NCBI RefSeq assembly: GCF_017916325.1
Contig: NC_090146.1
Coordinates: forward strand, 430,001-475,000
Direction of reading: 5' to 3'
DNA: 45,000 nt
From: Leishmania martiniquensis
Lineage: Eukaryota > Euglenozoa > Kinetoplastea > Trypanosomatida > Trypanosomatidae
Below are positions 20,771-31,700 of the stretch, in pieces. The position numbers and the translations under genes are program-made. Every line of letters starts with the position of its first letter. Positions within the stretch are counted from its first letter, which is position 1. Below the pieces are notes generated by a model. It made no database searches. It was not told where the DNA came from and worked only from the letters and a program-made list of their open reading frames with translations.

Positions 20771-23481
20771 GCATGAGCAGATACCACCACAACCCGTACC
20801 GGCAATCGTCCGCCTCGTATACCCCGCAGCAGGCTTCTCGACAGCAAGGGCAGCCGCGCACTGCGACCCGAGCCTCGACTCAGCCACCACCGCCACCTCC
20901 GGCGCCGGATCCCGATGACTCCACTCATGCGCAAACGAGTCGGTACCTCTGCAAGACAACCGGAAGCTCGTCTGCTCATTCAACCTTCCCCACCGCGCGA
21001 GCTAGCCCAGTCATGGGAGGTGAACGTGCCCGCCTCGCGACGTCTGCGCCGGCCTCCGCTTTTTTCCAAGCGCCCAGCATTGCTGCTAACGTCGACATGG
21101 GCGGCCCGATGACGCTGGCGCTGTCGGCTACAGCAGCGACTGCGTCTGCCCCTGACGCCGAAGGTTACCGCGCGCTCAGGGCCTCGTCTTCTTCACTGTT
21201 CGATAGCCTAAACTCGCGGCACCCATCACTGACCTCACCGTTGCACGGACCTCCCCTTCCCCGGTCGCGATACAGCAGCGATGATCTGGGACTAGCTGGG
21301 AACACGGCAGGCTCCTTGACGAGCTTCAGCACCCCGACTCGGCTCTTTGCCGCTCCCCTGCCCTCACGCCAAGCATCGCTGAACGTAAAGTTGTCCGGCT
21401 CAGCGACGGCAGTGGAGCGCCAGTCGCTCTCGGATTGGTTCGGAGCAGCGGGGTGCGATGACCCGTCCACCGGCTCGTGCCTGAGCAGCAGTAGCTGGTC
21501 CGCATTGAACCAACCGCAGCTTCGCGGCCCTGCCCGCGCGTCGGAGACGTCGCCTGTCCTCTCCACAGATAATGTCGCCACGACGCTTTTTATCGATGGG
21601 CTACCTGCGCCCATTGAGAACAAGTGGCAGCTGCAGCCGTATGTACCGCCACAAGGACTAGTGGCGCTGCGGGTGAAGAGTTCGCGAGGCAGGAACGTCG
21701 GCTTCGCCGTCTACGACAGTATCCCGACCGCGCACGAAGCCCTGTCATGGTTCAAGCAGATGCTCATCATCAAAGAAGTGGTCCAGACCTCCACGTTCGG
21801 TGCGCCTCCCGCTGCTGACTCCGCGCGACAGACTGAGGCGCCACCCGTCCCTGAGAGCGGTGGCCACTTTGCTCGGCCAGCGAGTGCGGCCAGCGAGTGC
21901 CTCCGCGGCTCGCCCGCCGTGTCGGAGTCGCTGCCGCTGGAGTACGAGGAATACCTCCTCACGCAGCGGTTCCCCGACCAGTTCGCCGCTCTGCTGCGTA
22001 AGTGCACCCTTCTGCGAGCGGAGTGGGCCAGAGGCTTGGAAACCCAGCACACGCCCGCTAACGTGGCGGCTGGAATGGCCGCTGTTAGTTCTCCCGCCTC
22101 CTCCCCCTTCTCCCACCCGCCATCGCCGTGGACAGCGGCCGCAGCGGTGGCCCGTCCCCCGCCGCCCGCGTCGATAACAGCACCGGCGTCGCACCTAGGC
22201 CGAGAGACGGGCCGCGACAGTTGCGACACTTATTCGCACCTCTCAGAGAGGGCCCGGCAAGCTTCTCCACAGCAGTCTTCTCCCGACCAGTCGACGCTGC
22301 CATCGAGCGCGCTGTCGCCAGGGTTTCAGATGCTGCAGCAGCCGCTACATCCTTGCGGTCCTATGGGCTGGCCTGATGCTCAGTCCCCACAATCGCTAGC
22401 GCTGTACCACGCCCCGCTGCCGGCGACCCGCCGCGCTTGGACGGCCCCAGCACCATCGGTGCCTCTGCAAAGGCCAGAGCCACGGTACCACGGCTGCGGC
22501 TGCGGCACCGCTGCGACAGTCTACCACCAAGACGACCAGCTCGCCGCTTTTCGGCCTCCTGCTGCTGCGCATTCGAGCTCGCGCGTGGCGGAGCGCAACG
22601 ATGCGCGTGACCAAGCGGATCCCTGGCAGAGCGCGCCACCACCACCGGCAGTGCTGTATCGTGAAGACGAGCCACTCCCACAGCACCGCCACGCGTCTCA
22701 CCACCACCACCACCAGTCCCCTCGCGAACCGCCCCTCCCTTCCCGCACCCTCTTTGTGCGCCTCATCCACAACTTCGACGCACCTGAGTACCTGCAGGAG
22801 GACCAGATGCACAGCAACCCGTCCTTCCAGACAGTCAGGCTACCGCCGGCTGTCGCAGGTACGGTGACCGCGTCGGGGGCCACGGCTCCGTGCAACGAGG
22901 CGACTGCACTGCCGACTTCGACGCGGTTTCTCTCGGAAGGGACCCCCTCCTCCCACGGCTCCCCGCCGAGCGCGGTGATGCCCGTGAGCGGTACCGCGAG
23001 CACTCGTCTGCCGGCCTCGGTTGTGCCGCACCATCACCACCACATGCATTATCGATCTCCACCCTCACCCACCTTGGTAGCCGCCCCGCAGCTGCGCAGT
23101 TCGCTGGATAGCCGCGCCGCGCAAGCTTGTTCTCCAATGCAACCCCCGCTGCCATCGCAGCCGACGAGCCCATATGATGATCGTCCCGGCGGCGGCGGTG
23201 GTGCTGCCGATGGAATGGCTTTGCAGCCGACGCCGACAGAGGAGGACCGGGAATTCTTCCGCTTCGCACAGAGCGTGTTGCGCGAGGAGTACTTCTCGGA
23301 AAAGTTTGCCGGCTTCGTCAAGTATCGCGAGTTCCTGCGCCCGCCGTACTACGGCGGGTGCTTCGTGCTCTTTGAGCGAGGAGAAGACATGCAACGCTGC
23401 CTCCAGTGGATGCGCAAGGACGAACGGCTCATGAAGTTGTTTGCCGTTGCACCGGCCCGCAACGATAGTTTCGGACCCTGA
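20755..23481 (+). CDS. Putative RNA-binding protein with RRM-like segments
   Basis: A 908-residue, Ser/Pro/Ala-rich protein with His-rich tracts. Residues about 275-350 look like an RNA recognition motif: TLFIDG at 277-282 resembles RNP2 and NVGFAVYDS at 314-322 resembles RNP1, with a helix-forming stretch after it. A second RRM-like unit may start with TLFVRL near 665-670 and finish with GGCFVLFE near 867-874. The long stretch between would be an insertion of disordered sequence, so this second motif is less sure. A role in mRNA binding fits, since trypanosomatids control genes mainly after transcription; no target is visible. The frame is open further upstream but lacks an ATG before 20755. 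ATGs at 20755, 20761 and 20773 are all possible starts and an overlapping upstream ORF complicates the choice. Confidence 0.85.
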   Translation: MCMRVSMSRYHHNPYRQSSASYTPQQASRQQGQPRTATRASTQPPPPPPAPDPDDSTHAQTSRYLCKTTGSSSAHSTFPTARASPVMGGERARLATSAPASAFFQAPSIAANVDMGGPMTLALSATAATASAPDAEGYRALRASSSSLFDSLNSRHPSLTSPLHGPPLPRSRYSSDDLGLAGNTAGSLTSFSTPTRLFAAPLPSRQASLNVKLSGSATAVERQSLSDWFGAAGCDDPSTGSCLSSSSWSALNQPQLRGPARASETSPVLSTDNVATTLFIDGLPAPIENKWQLQPYVPPQGLVALRVKSSRGRNVGFAVYDSIPTAHEALSWFKQMLIIKEVVQTSTFGAPPAADSARQTEAPPVPESGGHFARPASAASECLRGSPAVSESLPLEYEEYLLTQRFPDQFAALLRKCTLLRAEWARGLETQHTPANVAAGMAAVSSPASSPFSHPPSPWTAAAAVARPPPPASITAPASHLGRETGRDSCDTYSHLSERARQASPQQSSPDQSTLPSSALSPGFQMLQQPLHPCGPMGWPDAQSPQSLALYHAPLPATRRAWTAPAPSVPLQRPEPRYHGCGCGTAATVYHQDDQLAAFRPPAAAHSSSRVAERNDARDQADPWQSAPPPPAVLYREDEPLPQHRHASHHHHHQSPREPPLPSRTLFVRLIHNFDAPEYLQEDQMHSNPSFQTVRLPPAVAGTVTASGATAPCNEATALPTSTRFLSEGTPSSHGSPPSAVMPVSGTASTRLPASVVPHHHHHMHYRSPPSPTLVAAPQLRSSLDSRAAQACSPMQPPLPSQPTSPYDDRPGGGGGAADGMALQPTPTEEDREFFRFAQSVLREEYFSEKFAGFVKYREFLRPPYYGGCFVLFERGEDMQRCLQWMRKDERLMKLFAVAPARNDSFGP

Positions 23482-26400
23482 GTGAATAGCTTGTTCACTT
23501 GCTTATGCATCTCTAGCGCTTGCTCGGGCTCGGGCTGCTAGTGCGGCGGTGGCCTTGGTGAAGAATTTGTGTGGGGTCAGTTCGAGCTTTCTTTTTTTTT
23601 TTCGTCGGCTGTATGATGAGCACGCACAGTGGGTGATGCGTGCTTGAATGTTGCGCAGCTGATTGTGCGTGTGTGTGTGTGTGTGTGGCGCTCTCTACGA
23701 GTGTGCGCGTGGCTTACCCGTGCCGCCACCCTCATCCTCAGGGGGAGAGGGTGGAAAGAAGGCGGAAGCGGCATTCCTCGTCTCCCCTCATTCACGCACG
23801 GCAGCTCATGCCTTTCTCTCTCTTCATATATATATATTTGTACATGTTTTCCCTTTTTTGGGTTTTGTTCAGTGTTATCTCTTCTCGCTTGTACGACGGC
23901 ACGGCCTCGATTTCTTTCGTTGTGTATTCCTCCCACATCCGTATCGTCATTGGGGTCTGCCCTTCTTCCTTTGCCTCTCTCGCCCTCCCCTCTGCGTATT
24001 CCGCATGCTTTCGTCCGGGATTGGGTTATCTCTGCCATTTACTTTCCATTTTTTTGTTTTTTTCACCGTCTTCCTCTTTCAGTATTTATTTTTATATATT
24101 TATATATAAATGTGTGTGTGTGTGCACGCGCCTGTCTGTTTCGCTTTTGCTTTCTCCGTTCTCCTCCCCCCTCCCCCCTCTCTCCCTTTCTCTCGCGTCC
24201 TCACGCCCACGCCTCTCTCCTCCCGTCCCTCTTCCCCTCTTTTTTATTGTTGTTGTTGTTGACGGCCCGTCTCTCTTCTCTTCTTCTCAATCTCCGTTGG
24301 TTTCCTTTTGTATTTTTGTTTTTTTGTCATTTTGCTTTCCTCGCGTCTCTCTCTGTCTGTCTCTGTCTGTGCGATTAGCAAATGGTCTTCCACATCTGTG
24401 CGTGCGCGTGCTCGCGCTCCACATCGCCTCTTCTCCCCGACTTACCGCACCTCACAGGCGCGCGGGCGGCACCCTCTGTCCTCCCGCTTTTCTCTTCTTC
24501 GGTCTGTTTGGCTCCGACACCGCCACTTTTGCTCTGTTCCTCTTTCGTTGGCGCATCTTTTCCCGTTTCCGTCTGCTCTCTTCGCCCTCCCCTGCCCTCC
24601 CACCCATCAGTCAAGCTTAGGCGTCTCTCCCCCTTTTTCCCCTTTCGTTTCGCAGGTGTCGATGCCCCCACACCTCCCTCTCTCTCCCTCTCCCCTGTTG
24701 CTTCTCATGTTCTCTGCCTCCTCGACTATGACATCATCGGTCGAGGCTTCCCTTTTTTTTTCGCTTTACCTTTCCCTTCGGTCATCTCCGCGTGTGCCTG
24801 CGTGCTTGCGTCCTCTTCCTTTCCTGTCAACCATACGCGGACATTCGCTTCTCCGAAGAAGAAAAAAAAAACGAAAGAGCCGTTGGAAAGAGGTAGGCAA
24901 TCCGCGAACGGACGGCGCTCGAGCTGCGTGCGAGAGCTTCTTCCTCTCCCTCTCTCCTCCCTCTCCCCCTTCTCTCTATTTATATTCGTCGCGTGCCCCC
25001 CTTTTTTTTCTCGCCGAGCGTGTGCACTTGCTCATCCTCACATACCGTCACAGATCGCTTGTCTTTCACACCCGATTTTGTCTTTGCGGCTCCGTTTTGC
25101 TTGTGCTTCACTGTGTGTTCCTTTGCCACTGCCGGTGCGCTCAAAAAAAATCTTTCTCGCGCCTCCGCCTTCGCGGTGCACACTCGCCGCTGCGACGTGG
25201 GTACGGCGAAGGCGAGGGGGGGGACGTGCACACGCGCAAGGGCAAACACACACAAAAAAGGGAAGATGTGGTGGCCGTGGTGAGGACGGAATGCCAAGGG
25301 GCTATGGAAAATGAAAACGCGTGAGTCCATTACCTGGCTCGACGTCCCTCATTGGGCCCAGCCGATTCTGTTGCACTCTGCACCTCGCCCGTTCTTTCAT
25401 TGTTCTTCGTTGAGTTCCTTGCGGCCGCGAGAGCGGAAAGCGACGACGCTGCACTGCCCTTTCCTCCTCTTCCCCCTCCGCTTACTCCTCAAACTCTCTC
25501 TTCGTTTCCCCCAACCTCCGCCACAGTTAAGCTCCGTAGATTTCTGCCTTTTTTCTTTATTTCTTCTGTGAGTGCGAGTTGTCCCTTCACTTACCCCCCC
25601 TCCCCTCTCCCGCTTCCCCTGGACGTCCACCTGCGACGCCCGCCTCTCCCCCCCTCCCCACACACTCTCTCCGCTCCCACCCGACACGCACCACTGCATA
25701 ATTGTGTCTGTCAACGTTTCTTCATCCGAAAAAGAACAAGGACATAAAACTTCTCGTCTTGTTCGCTATCGCTTATCTCGAGCTGTGTTTGCGTTTGCGG
25801 TATCTGTTGCGCGTTGGTTTTGGTCTCTCGGTCTTTCTCTTGGCCCTTCCCCCCTCCCCCTCCCCCTCTTCTATCCGGGCTCAGGGCGAAGATTCAGATG
25901 TGTCTACCTTCCCTCTTTTTTCCTTCCTCCAACGCATCTTCGCATGTATCCCTCTCTCCCTCTTCATATATTGGTTCTCAGTTTTTTTTCTTTGGTGCGT
26001 TTGGCCAGTGTGCGTTCTCATGTCTATCACGGCGTTTCGACGTCCTCTTTTATTCCTTTTTTTACCTTCCGTTGGGCCTTTCTGGCACAGACGGCTAAAG
26101 ACGCATCGGGGCGATCTGCGTATTCCCCCCGGCGTGCGTGGATAGGAGGCACAGAGGCGTGTGTGTGTGTGTGTTAGTCAGGGCAACGGCGCACGCACCA
26201 ACAAGCAGAAAAGGTTCGTGGATTAGCGGTAGCCAAACACTGCTGTGGGCGAGAGGGGGGCGCCAATACTTGTAGCTCACTACGCATGCATCGCAGTCGT
26301 GTTGGGGGTGGGCGACGACAGCAACCGCTGACGTTTCCAAAACCGCTCGCCACCACCTTTGTCTCCCTCTCTCTCTGTCTCCCTGTCTGTCTGTGTCTCC

Positions 26401-27270
26401 CTTGCCCGTCTCTCGTACATACCATTTACGCCAAGTATATGCACATTATATATATATATTCATGTTCGTCTCTGTGTGTGCGCGCGCTGCTGAAGAGAAG
26501 GTCAGCGACATCACCAAAAATGTCATCCGCAGCCGACTAGGATACAGCGCAAGTGCCACGTGCTGCGCTCTCCAGCGGGAGAGGTGAAGAGTTGGAGTGG
26601 GCAGCGAAGGCAAAGCAAAATGCTCACGCGCATTAGCGAATTGGCGGCTTCGTCGAGGCGCAGGAAACGCCGAAAAGATGCCGTCCACAGGCGATGCAGA
26701 GGCGATATACCCCCCCTCCCTCCCCCCGCGCGCGACAGATGGGCGGGGAGAGGGGAGCGAGAGGGAGGAAGAGGACTTCTGGCGTGGTTGCGCAGAGGAA
26801 GACGCACACTGCGGCTTCAATGCGAGCGCGTCTGTGACTCTTGCTCACGGACACATCACTCAGCGCCGCCCATCCCCTCTCCTCTTTCCCTGCACGGATG
26901 GTGGAAGGGACCCCAAGTCTTTTGCGAGCGCTGCTTGCCCGCTGACACACCTCTGCCTCTCCTCACCCGCGGCTTCATTAGCTCCTCTTTCACCCCCTCT
27001 TCCTCCTCCTCCTCTTTATATTTTCTGTGCCTTCTGCCTACCCCCCCCCCACACACACTCGCTTTCTGGCTTGCGTCTTTTTTCTGGGTCGACCCCGCGC
27101 CACGTCACACCCGCTCCCTCAATTGCTGATGGTGGTGCCACCGTCACCTTCCTTTACTCCTGGCTGCCTGGTCACCCTGGGCGAACACTTGCGGGCTCAT
27201 GTGCCTGCATACAGCAACAACGTGACCCGCTCATCTTCCTACAAATCACTTCCCCTCCTCTTTCTTCACT
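23482..27270. other. Spacer between the RRM protein and Sec61 alpha genes
   Basis: About 3.8 kb, mostly C/T-rich with T runs, a GT run at 23669-23687, TA-rich stretches near 23827-23838, 24093-24110 and 26448-26460, and a GT run at 26159-26174. Frames of over 300 codons on the + strand (23640-24620, 24308-25324) are translated pyrimidine tracts with no domain. The Sec61 frame is open upstream to 26597, but that part is low-complexity. Confidence 0.65.
23669..23687. repeat. (GT)n microsatellite
   Basis: Alternating GT run in the probable 3'UTR of the RRM protein gene. Confidence 0.9.
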
Positions 27271-27273
27271 GAG
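27246..27273 (+). promoter_or_regulatory. Predicted trans-splice acceptor of the Sec61 alpha gene
   Basis: A C/T-rich tract at about 27249-27270 leads to AG at 27272-27273. The first ATG after it is 27293, which matches the conserved Sec61 N-terminus. An AG at 27209-27210 is an alternative. Confidence 0.55.
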
Positions 27274-27292
27274 AGTCCTCATCTTGGCTATC

Positions 27293-28753
27293 ATGACGAA
27301 GCAGGCAAACTGGCTGATGTCGCTAAAGCCGATGCTGGCGGTGCTGCCGGAGATCGAGAAGCCCCGCCGCACACCTGGCATCAAGGAGCGCATCATGTGG
27401 AGCGCTGCCGCGCTCTTTGTCTTTCTGATCTGCTGCCAAGTCCCGGTGTACGGCGCCCGCCCCGGCAATACCAGTGACCCCTTCTACTGGATGCGCATAG
27501 TGCTGGCCAGTAACAAGGGTACGCTGATGGAGCTGGGTATCTCGCCCATCGTGACCGCCTCGCTCATCCTGGAGCTGCTCGCGGGCGTGCGTGTCCTCAC
27601 CTACGACTCGAACAACCGCGAGGAGCGGGCGGTCTTCGAAGGCTTCCAGAAAATGATGGCTCTGGTCATCACGGTAGTGGAGGCAGTGGCGTACGTGTCT
27701 TCGGGCATGTACGGCGACCCGTCCCGCATTGGCGTGGTCATGTGCGGCCTGATTGTACTCCAGCTCATGGCGGCGACAATGATCTGCATGCTTCTCGATG
27801 AGCTCCTGCAGAAAGGGTGGGGCATCGGCAGCGGCATCTCCCTCTTTATAGCCACTAACGTGTGCGACACCATCATCTGGAAGTCGTTCTCGCCGTCCAC
27901 GATCAACACCGGCCGCGGCGCCGAGTTCGAGGGCGCCGTCATCGCCTTCTTCCACCTGCTTGTTTCGCGCACCGACAAGGTCCGTGCGCTGCGTGAGGCC
28001 TTTTACCGCCCGCAGCTGCCGAACCTGACGAACATCTTTGCTACTGCCGTGGTCTTCGTCGTCGTTGTCTTCTTCCAGGGCTTCCGCGTGCCGCTCATGA
28101 CGAAGAACAAATACAATGGCAACGATCGCCAGCCGTACATGATCAAGCTCTTCTACACGAGCAACATGCCGATTATTCTGCAGTCCAGCGTTGTCTCGAA
28201 CATCAGCTTCTTTTCTCAGATTCTGTCGCGCCGCTTCGGCAACCGAAACTTTCTGATCAACCTGCTCGGCCGCTGGGAGGAGCGAGGCTACAACGGCGGC
28301 GGCAGCGGCCAGCTGTTCCCTGTCGGTGGCCTTGCCTACTACCTGGTGCCCCCGGAGACCTTCTACGACCTGATGGCGGATCCCATCCACGCCATCTTCT
28401 ACGTGCTCTTCGTCCTCACCTCGTGCGCCATCTTCTCCCGTCTGTGGATCACCATCTCACACACAGCGCCGCGAGATGTCGCGAGGCAGTTGGCGTCACA
28501 GGGCCGCTGGCTTGTGCAGGCCCGCGAGAGCGAGGAGGACATGGCTAGGCTCCTAGAAAAGTATATTCCTGTCGCGGCCAGCTTCGGAGGCCTCTGCGTG
28601 GGCGCGCTGACGATCTTCTCCGACTTCCTCGGCGCCATTGGCAGCGGCACCGGCATCTTACTCTCCGTCACAATGATCAACCAGTACTACGAGGTTCTTC
28701 AGCAGGAGGCCCAGGACCTCGGCTACGGCTTCCTGAAGCAGAAGATGGCGTAG
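27293..28753 (+). CDS. SEC61: Protein transport protein Sec61 subunit alpha
   Basis: A 486-residue multi-spanning membrane protein, the normal length for eukaryotic Sec61 alpha (SecY family). It forms the channel of the ER translocon, through which nascent secretory and membrane proteins pass, together with the beta and gamma subunits. The N-terminus has the family's short cytosolic helix with a PEIEKP motif and TM1. The plug region is clear at about 75-85 (KGTLMELGISP), followed by TM2, and the GIGSGISLFIA segment lies at 177-187. The cytosolic L6/8 loop carries the basic stretch that contacts the ribosome, and the C-terminal half ends with the usual hydrophobic helices and short polar tail. 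The start ATG follows directly after a predicted splice acceptor and fits the family N-terminus, so the longer open frame upstream is rejected. No disruption is seen. Confidence 0.97.
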   Translation: MTKQANWLMSLKPMLAVLPEIEKPRRTPGIKERIMWSAAALFVFLICCQVPVYGARPGNTSDPFYWMRIVLASNKGTLMELGISPIVTASLILELLAGVRVLTYDSNNREERAVFEGFQKMMALVITVVEAVAYVSSGMYGDPSRIGVVMCGLIVLQLMAATMICMLLDELLQKGWGIGSGISLFIATNVCDTIIWKSFSPSTINTGRGAEFEGAVIAFFHLLVSRTDKVRALREAFYRPQLPNLTNIFATAVVFVVVVFFQGFRVPLMTKNKYNGNDRQPYMIKLFYTSNMPIILQSSVVSNISFFSQILSRRFGNRNFLINLLGRWEERGYNGGGSGQLFPVGGLAYYLVPPETFYDLMADPIHAIFYVLFVLTSCAIFSRLWITISHTAPRDVARQLASQGRWLVQARESEEDMARLLEKYIPVAASFGGLCVGALTIFSDFLGAIGSGTGILLSVTMINQYYEVLQQEAQDLGYGFLKQKMA

Positions 28754-31700
28754 CCGTGCACAGGTCCCGGGGAGGTGAAGGGAGTGGGGGTGGGGAAGTG
28801 ACGTATCGCCTTTGGTCCCGCGCCTATGCTCGCCTAGGCTGCTGCCGGTGCTTGCGTGGGCGTATCCTTTTTTTTATTAGCAAACTCAGAGCACGGCGAG
28901 GAGGAGGTGGGGAGGCGATGGAGGCTATCGCCCTGCGTTCGTCCTCTTCCCCTTCGCGACAAGCGTCCATCCGGCTTGCGGGTGCCGTCTGGTGTGGTGG
29001 TGGGTGGGTAGGGGGGAAGCTGGCGAGATGGGAGAGCTGCTGGAGAGGGAGGCATGCGCGTAAGGCGCTAGGGAGGCTCTCATTGGCGCCTCATACGAGG
29101 CAAGAGGGGGCGCGCACACCACGAGGCGGGCGCGAACGAGGCACCCACGGCTAACTCCGCGCGCCACATCTAACGCATATCCACCGGTATACAGCAGGTG
29201 CGGAAGCGCGCGGCGGTCGCGGATTTGCCCATCGCACCGCCGCACGTGCCGGTGCGGCTCCGTGTGCTCGCCGATGCACGTGCGGCTGCATAAAGGCGAG
29301 GCCTGGCCGCCAGGGGCGAGGTAAGGGCACGTACTGTATAAAGCCGGCGTGTGTGGGGGGATGCAGGTGGGGCCCGTGCCGCGACCGAGCAGAGGGGTGC
29401 TCGGTGGAGTGCAGAGGGGCAAGAGAGAGAGGGAGAGGGAGATGAGGGGTGGAAGGGGTACAGTGCGAGGGCAAAGGCAGAAGGCCCTTTTACCAACTCA
29501 ATGAGTTTCTCCCGCAAAGCATCCAACCGTGGGCAGCGCATTCCTGGGCTCTTTTTATCGAATGCGAGCTGCCAGCCTCTGCTCCCTCCTCCCCCCTCTC
29601 TCTGCCTCTCTTCTTTTCATGGCGCCAGCGCCCCCCGTCATGACGGTAGCCCTCGTAATATATTGCCTCACCTCTCTTTCTCTCCTCTGTGCTACAATGT
29701 TGCGCATCATTTTTCTCTCTTATGCGGCCACGAGAGGCCATCTTTCGGCTTACCGTTGACCAGGACGCCCGTAGATGCCTCTTCGTCGCTTCTTCGCATA
29801 CCTTATTGGCGATGAAAGTTTCCTTGAGCCGGTCCCTTGTGTCTTTGCCAGTTTGAGAATGGCTCTTCGTAATTGCCGGACAGGCTCATCCCTTCTCGCC
29901 CTTTTTCTTCTGCCTGTCTCTCGCTTCAGTGAGTACGCCGCGCTCCTCTTCTCCAGCAAGAGGAGGTAAAGGGGGGGCGGGGCGGCGGCTGTGGCGCCCT
30001 GACTCGGTGCGCAAGCAGCTGCGCGAGTGATGTGGTCGGTGCGTGGCGGGTGCCCTACTCGCAGCTGCGTCATTGCCTCGAACGAAACTTCTTCCCTCTG
30101 GCGCCCCTTTGCTTCAGCCCTCCCCCACTCCTCCCCTTTTTTCTTCGCTTCGGGTGCGTCTGGTACGACTTCTTCGCCTCTCTTTCTCTTTGTGCGTTTG
30201 CGCCGGCGCATTTTCTTCTCTACGCCTGCCCGTCTCGTGCGCCATCATGATGGCTCAATGGAAAACGTGTCTGTGTGCAGCTTTTCGTGCTACTTTGGCT
30301 CTTTGTGGTGCCGTTGTCTCATCCCCTTCCTTTCCGAGGTAGTGGGGGCCGGACCGGTGTGTGTGTGTGTGGTGATGGTGATGATGCCTTCTAAAAGAAA
30401 CGGAAGAAAGCGGGAAGGAGGTGAATGATGCCCTCCTCCTCCGCCTGTGCACCTCCACTTCTTGCCCAAGCCCTCCGGGACGATCCGGCAACCCCTGCAC
30501 GTTAAGCAGCGGAGGGAGAGAGAGGAGGAGGCAGGTAAGGAAGTGGGTACGGAGGCGAGGGTGCGGAGGGGGGAGGGGGGCGTGCAGGCCAGCGGCGTGG
30601 CGACCGACGGCCGATTCTCACTTTTAAGGACTCAAAGCAAAGAGCACCCACGCAGACATCTAGCCCGGAGGGTGATGGTACCGCAGAGCACAGTGAAGGC
30701 GGATGCGGCATGCGCATGCGCTTGCGCGATGCCCCCCCCAAAGCACCCCAAAGCACCAGAAGTCTGAGGAGAAGCATCCGGTTGGGGCAGATCCAAGGGT
30801 CAGGGGAATAGGGGCGCTACGAGTCTGAACTGCTCACCACTTGCCTTTCCATTCCTGATCTTTACTCCCACGCACTGTGTCACGCCACGCGCAGACTCGC
30901 CAGTGTGCGCTCTGGTTCACACTCCGCATCGGCATACCAAGTGCATGCGCGAATCAACGAGCACATAGCTACCAACCCATCACCAAGCATGTCTCCTCTC
31001 TCCTGCCCTGCTCATTTCTCTTCACATCCCAGGCGAGTGCTGTATAGGGTGCCAGCGACGCAGATGCATGCGGCCGCAGACATGCCAAACGGCCTGTGAG
31101 CACGAGTGGCGGCGGCGATTAGCACAGGGGTGTTGCCATGGCCGCGGGCCTGGTACCTCAGCCCATCTGCGCCACAGACACCTTCGCCACAGTGGTGGAA
31201 CCGCGCATCGGCAGCAGCCACCTTCCCGCAACCCTCGCTCGAGCACCCGTGGGCAACGCTGCGCACTAGCCTCGAATGGAAGAGAGGCTGCACTACTACC
31301 TCCCACCCGCAGCGGCGCCCCACGCGTTCTGGCGCGCTCAGCGGAAGAGCTGCGGTCATCTATGGCGATGACTGTGAGCTTAGCGCTTCTGCGGTGCAGT
31401 GAGGCGTGGGTTCTTGAGCCAACGGCCCCAACAGCAGCAGCGACCGTGGGAGATGGGTGTATGTGGTCATCTCTGCCGCGGGGGTGCGTGTGTGTGCCCT
31501 CGAATGCTTCCGCGTGTGTGTAGTCGTGCTTGTGCCTTATATACATGTATTGGATTTAGTGCGCGGCAAGGGGAGCGAGAGAGTCTTTCCTCCTCCTGTG
31601 CTGTGCTCGGTTGCACTTCATTGCTTTTCGATGGTGTAACCTGTTCGCCATTGTTGTAGGTGCACAGAAGAGGATGTACGCGGCGGGGGAGGAGGAGAGC

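Noticed and set aside
23640..25324. Two long + strand frames of 326 and 338 codons
   Set aside because: Ser/Leu/Phe/Cys/Pro-rich translations of C/T-rich spacer; they overlap each other in different frames and have no domain.
26597..27292. In-frame upstream extension of Sec61 alpha
   Set aside because: The family N-terminus begins at 27293; the upstream frame is C/T-rich leader before the splice site.
27323..28390. 355-codon - strand frame across Sec61 alpha, and a 300-codon - strand frame across CYP51 (41642-42544)
   Set aside because: Antisense shadows of strongly biased coding sequence; products are His/Asp/Arg-rich without domains.
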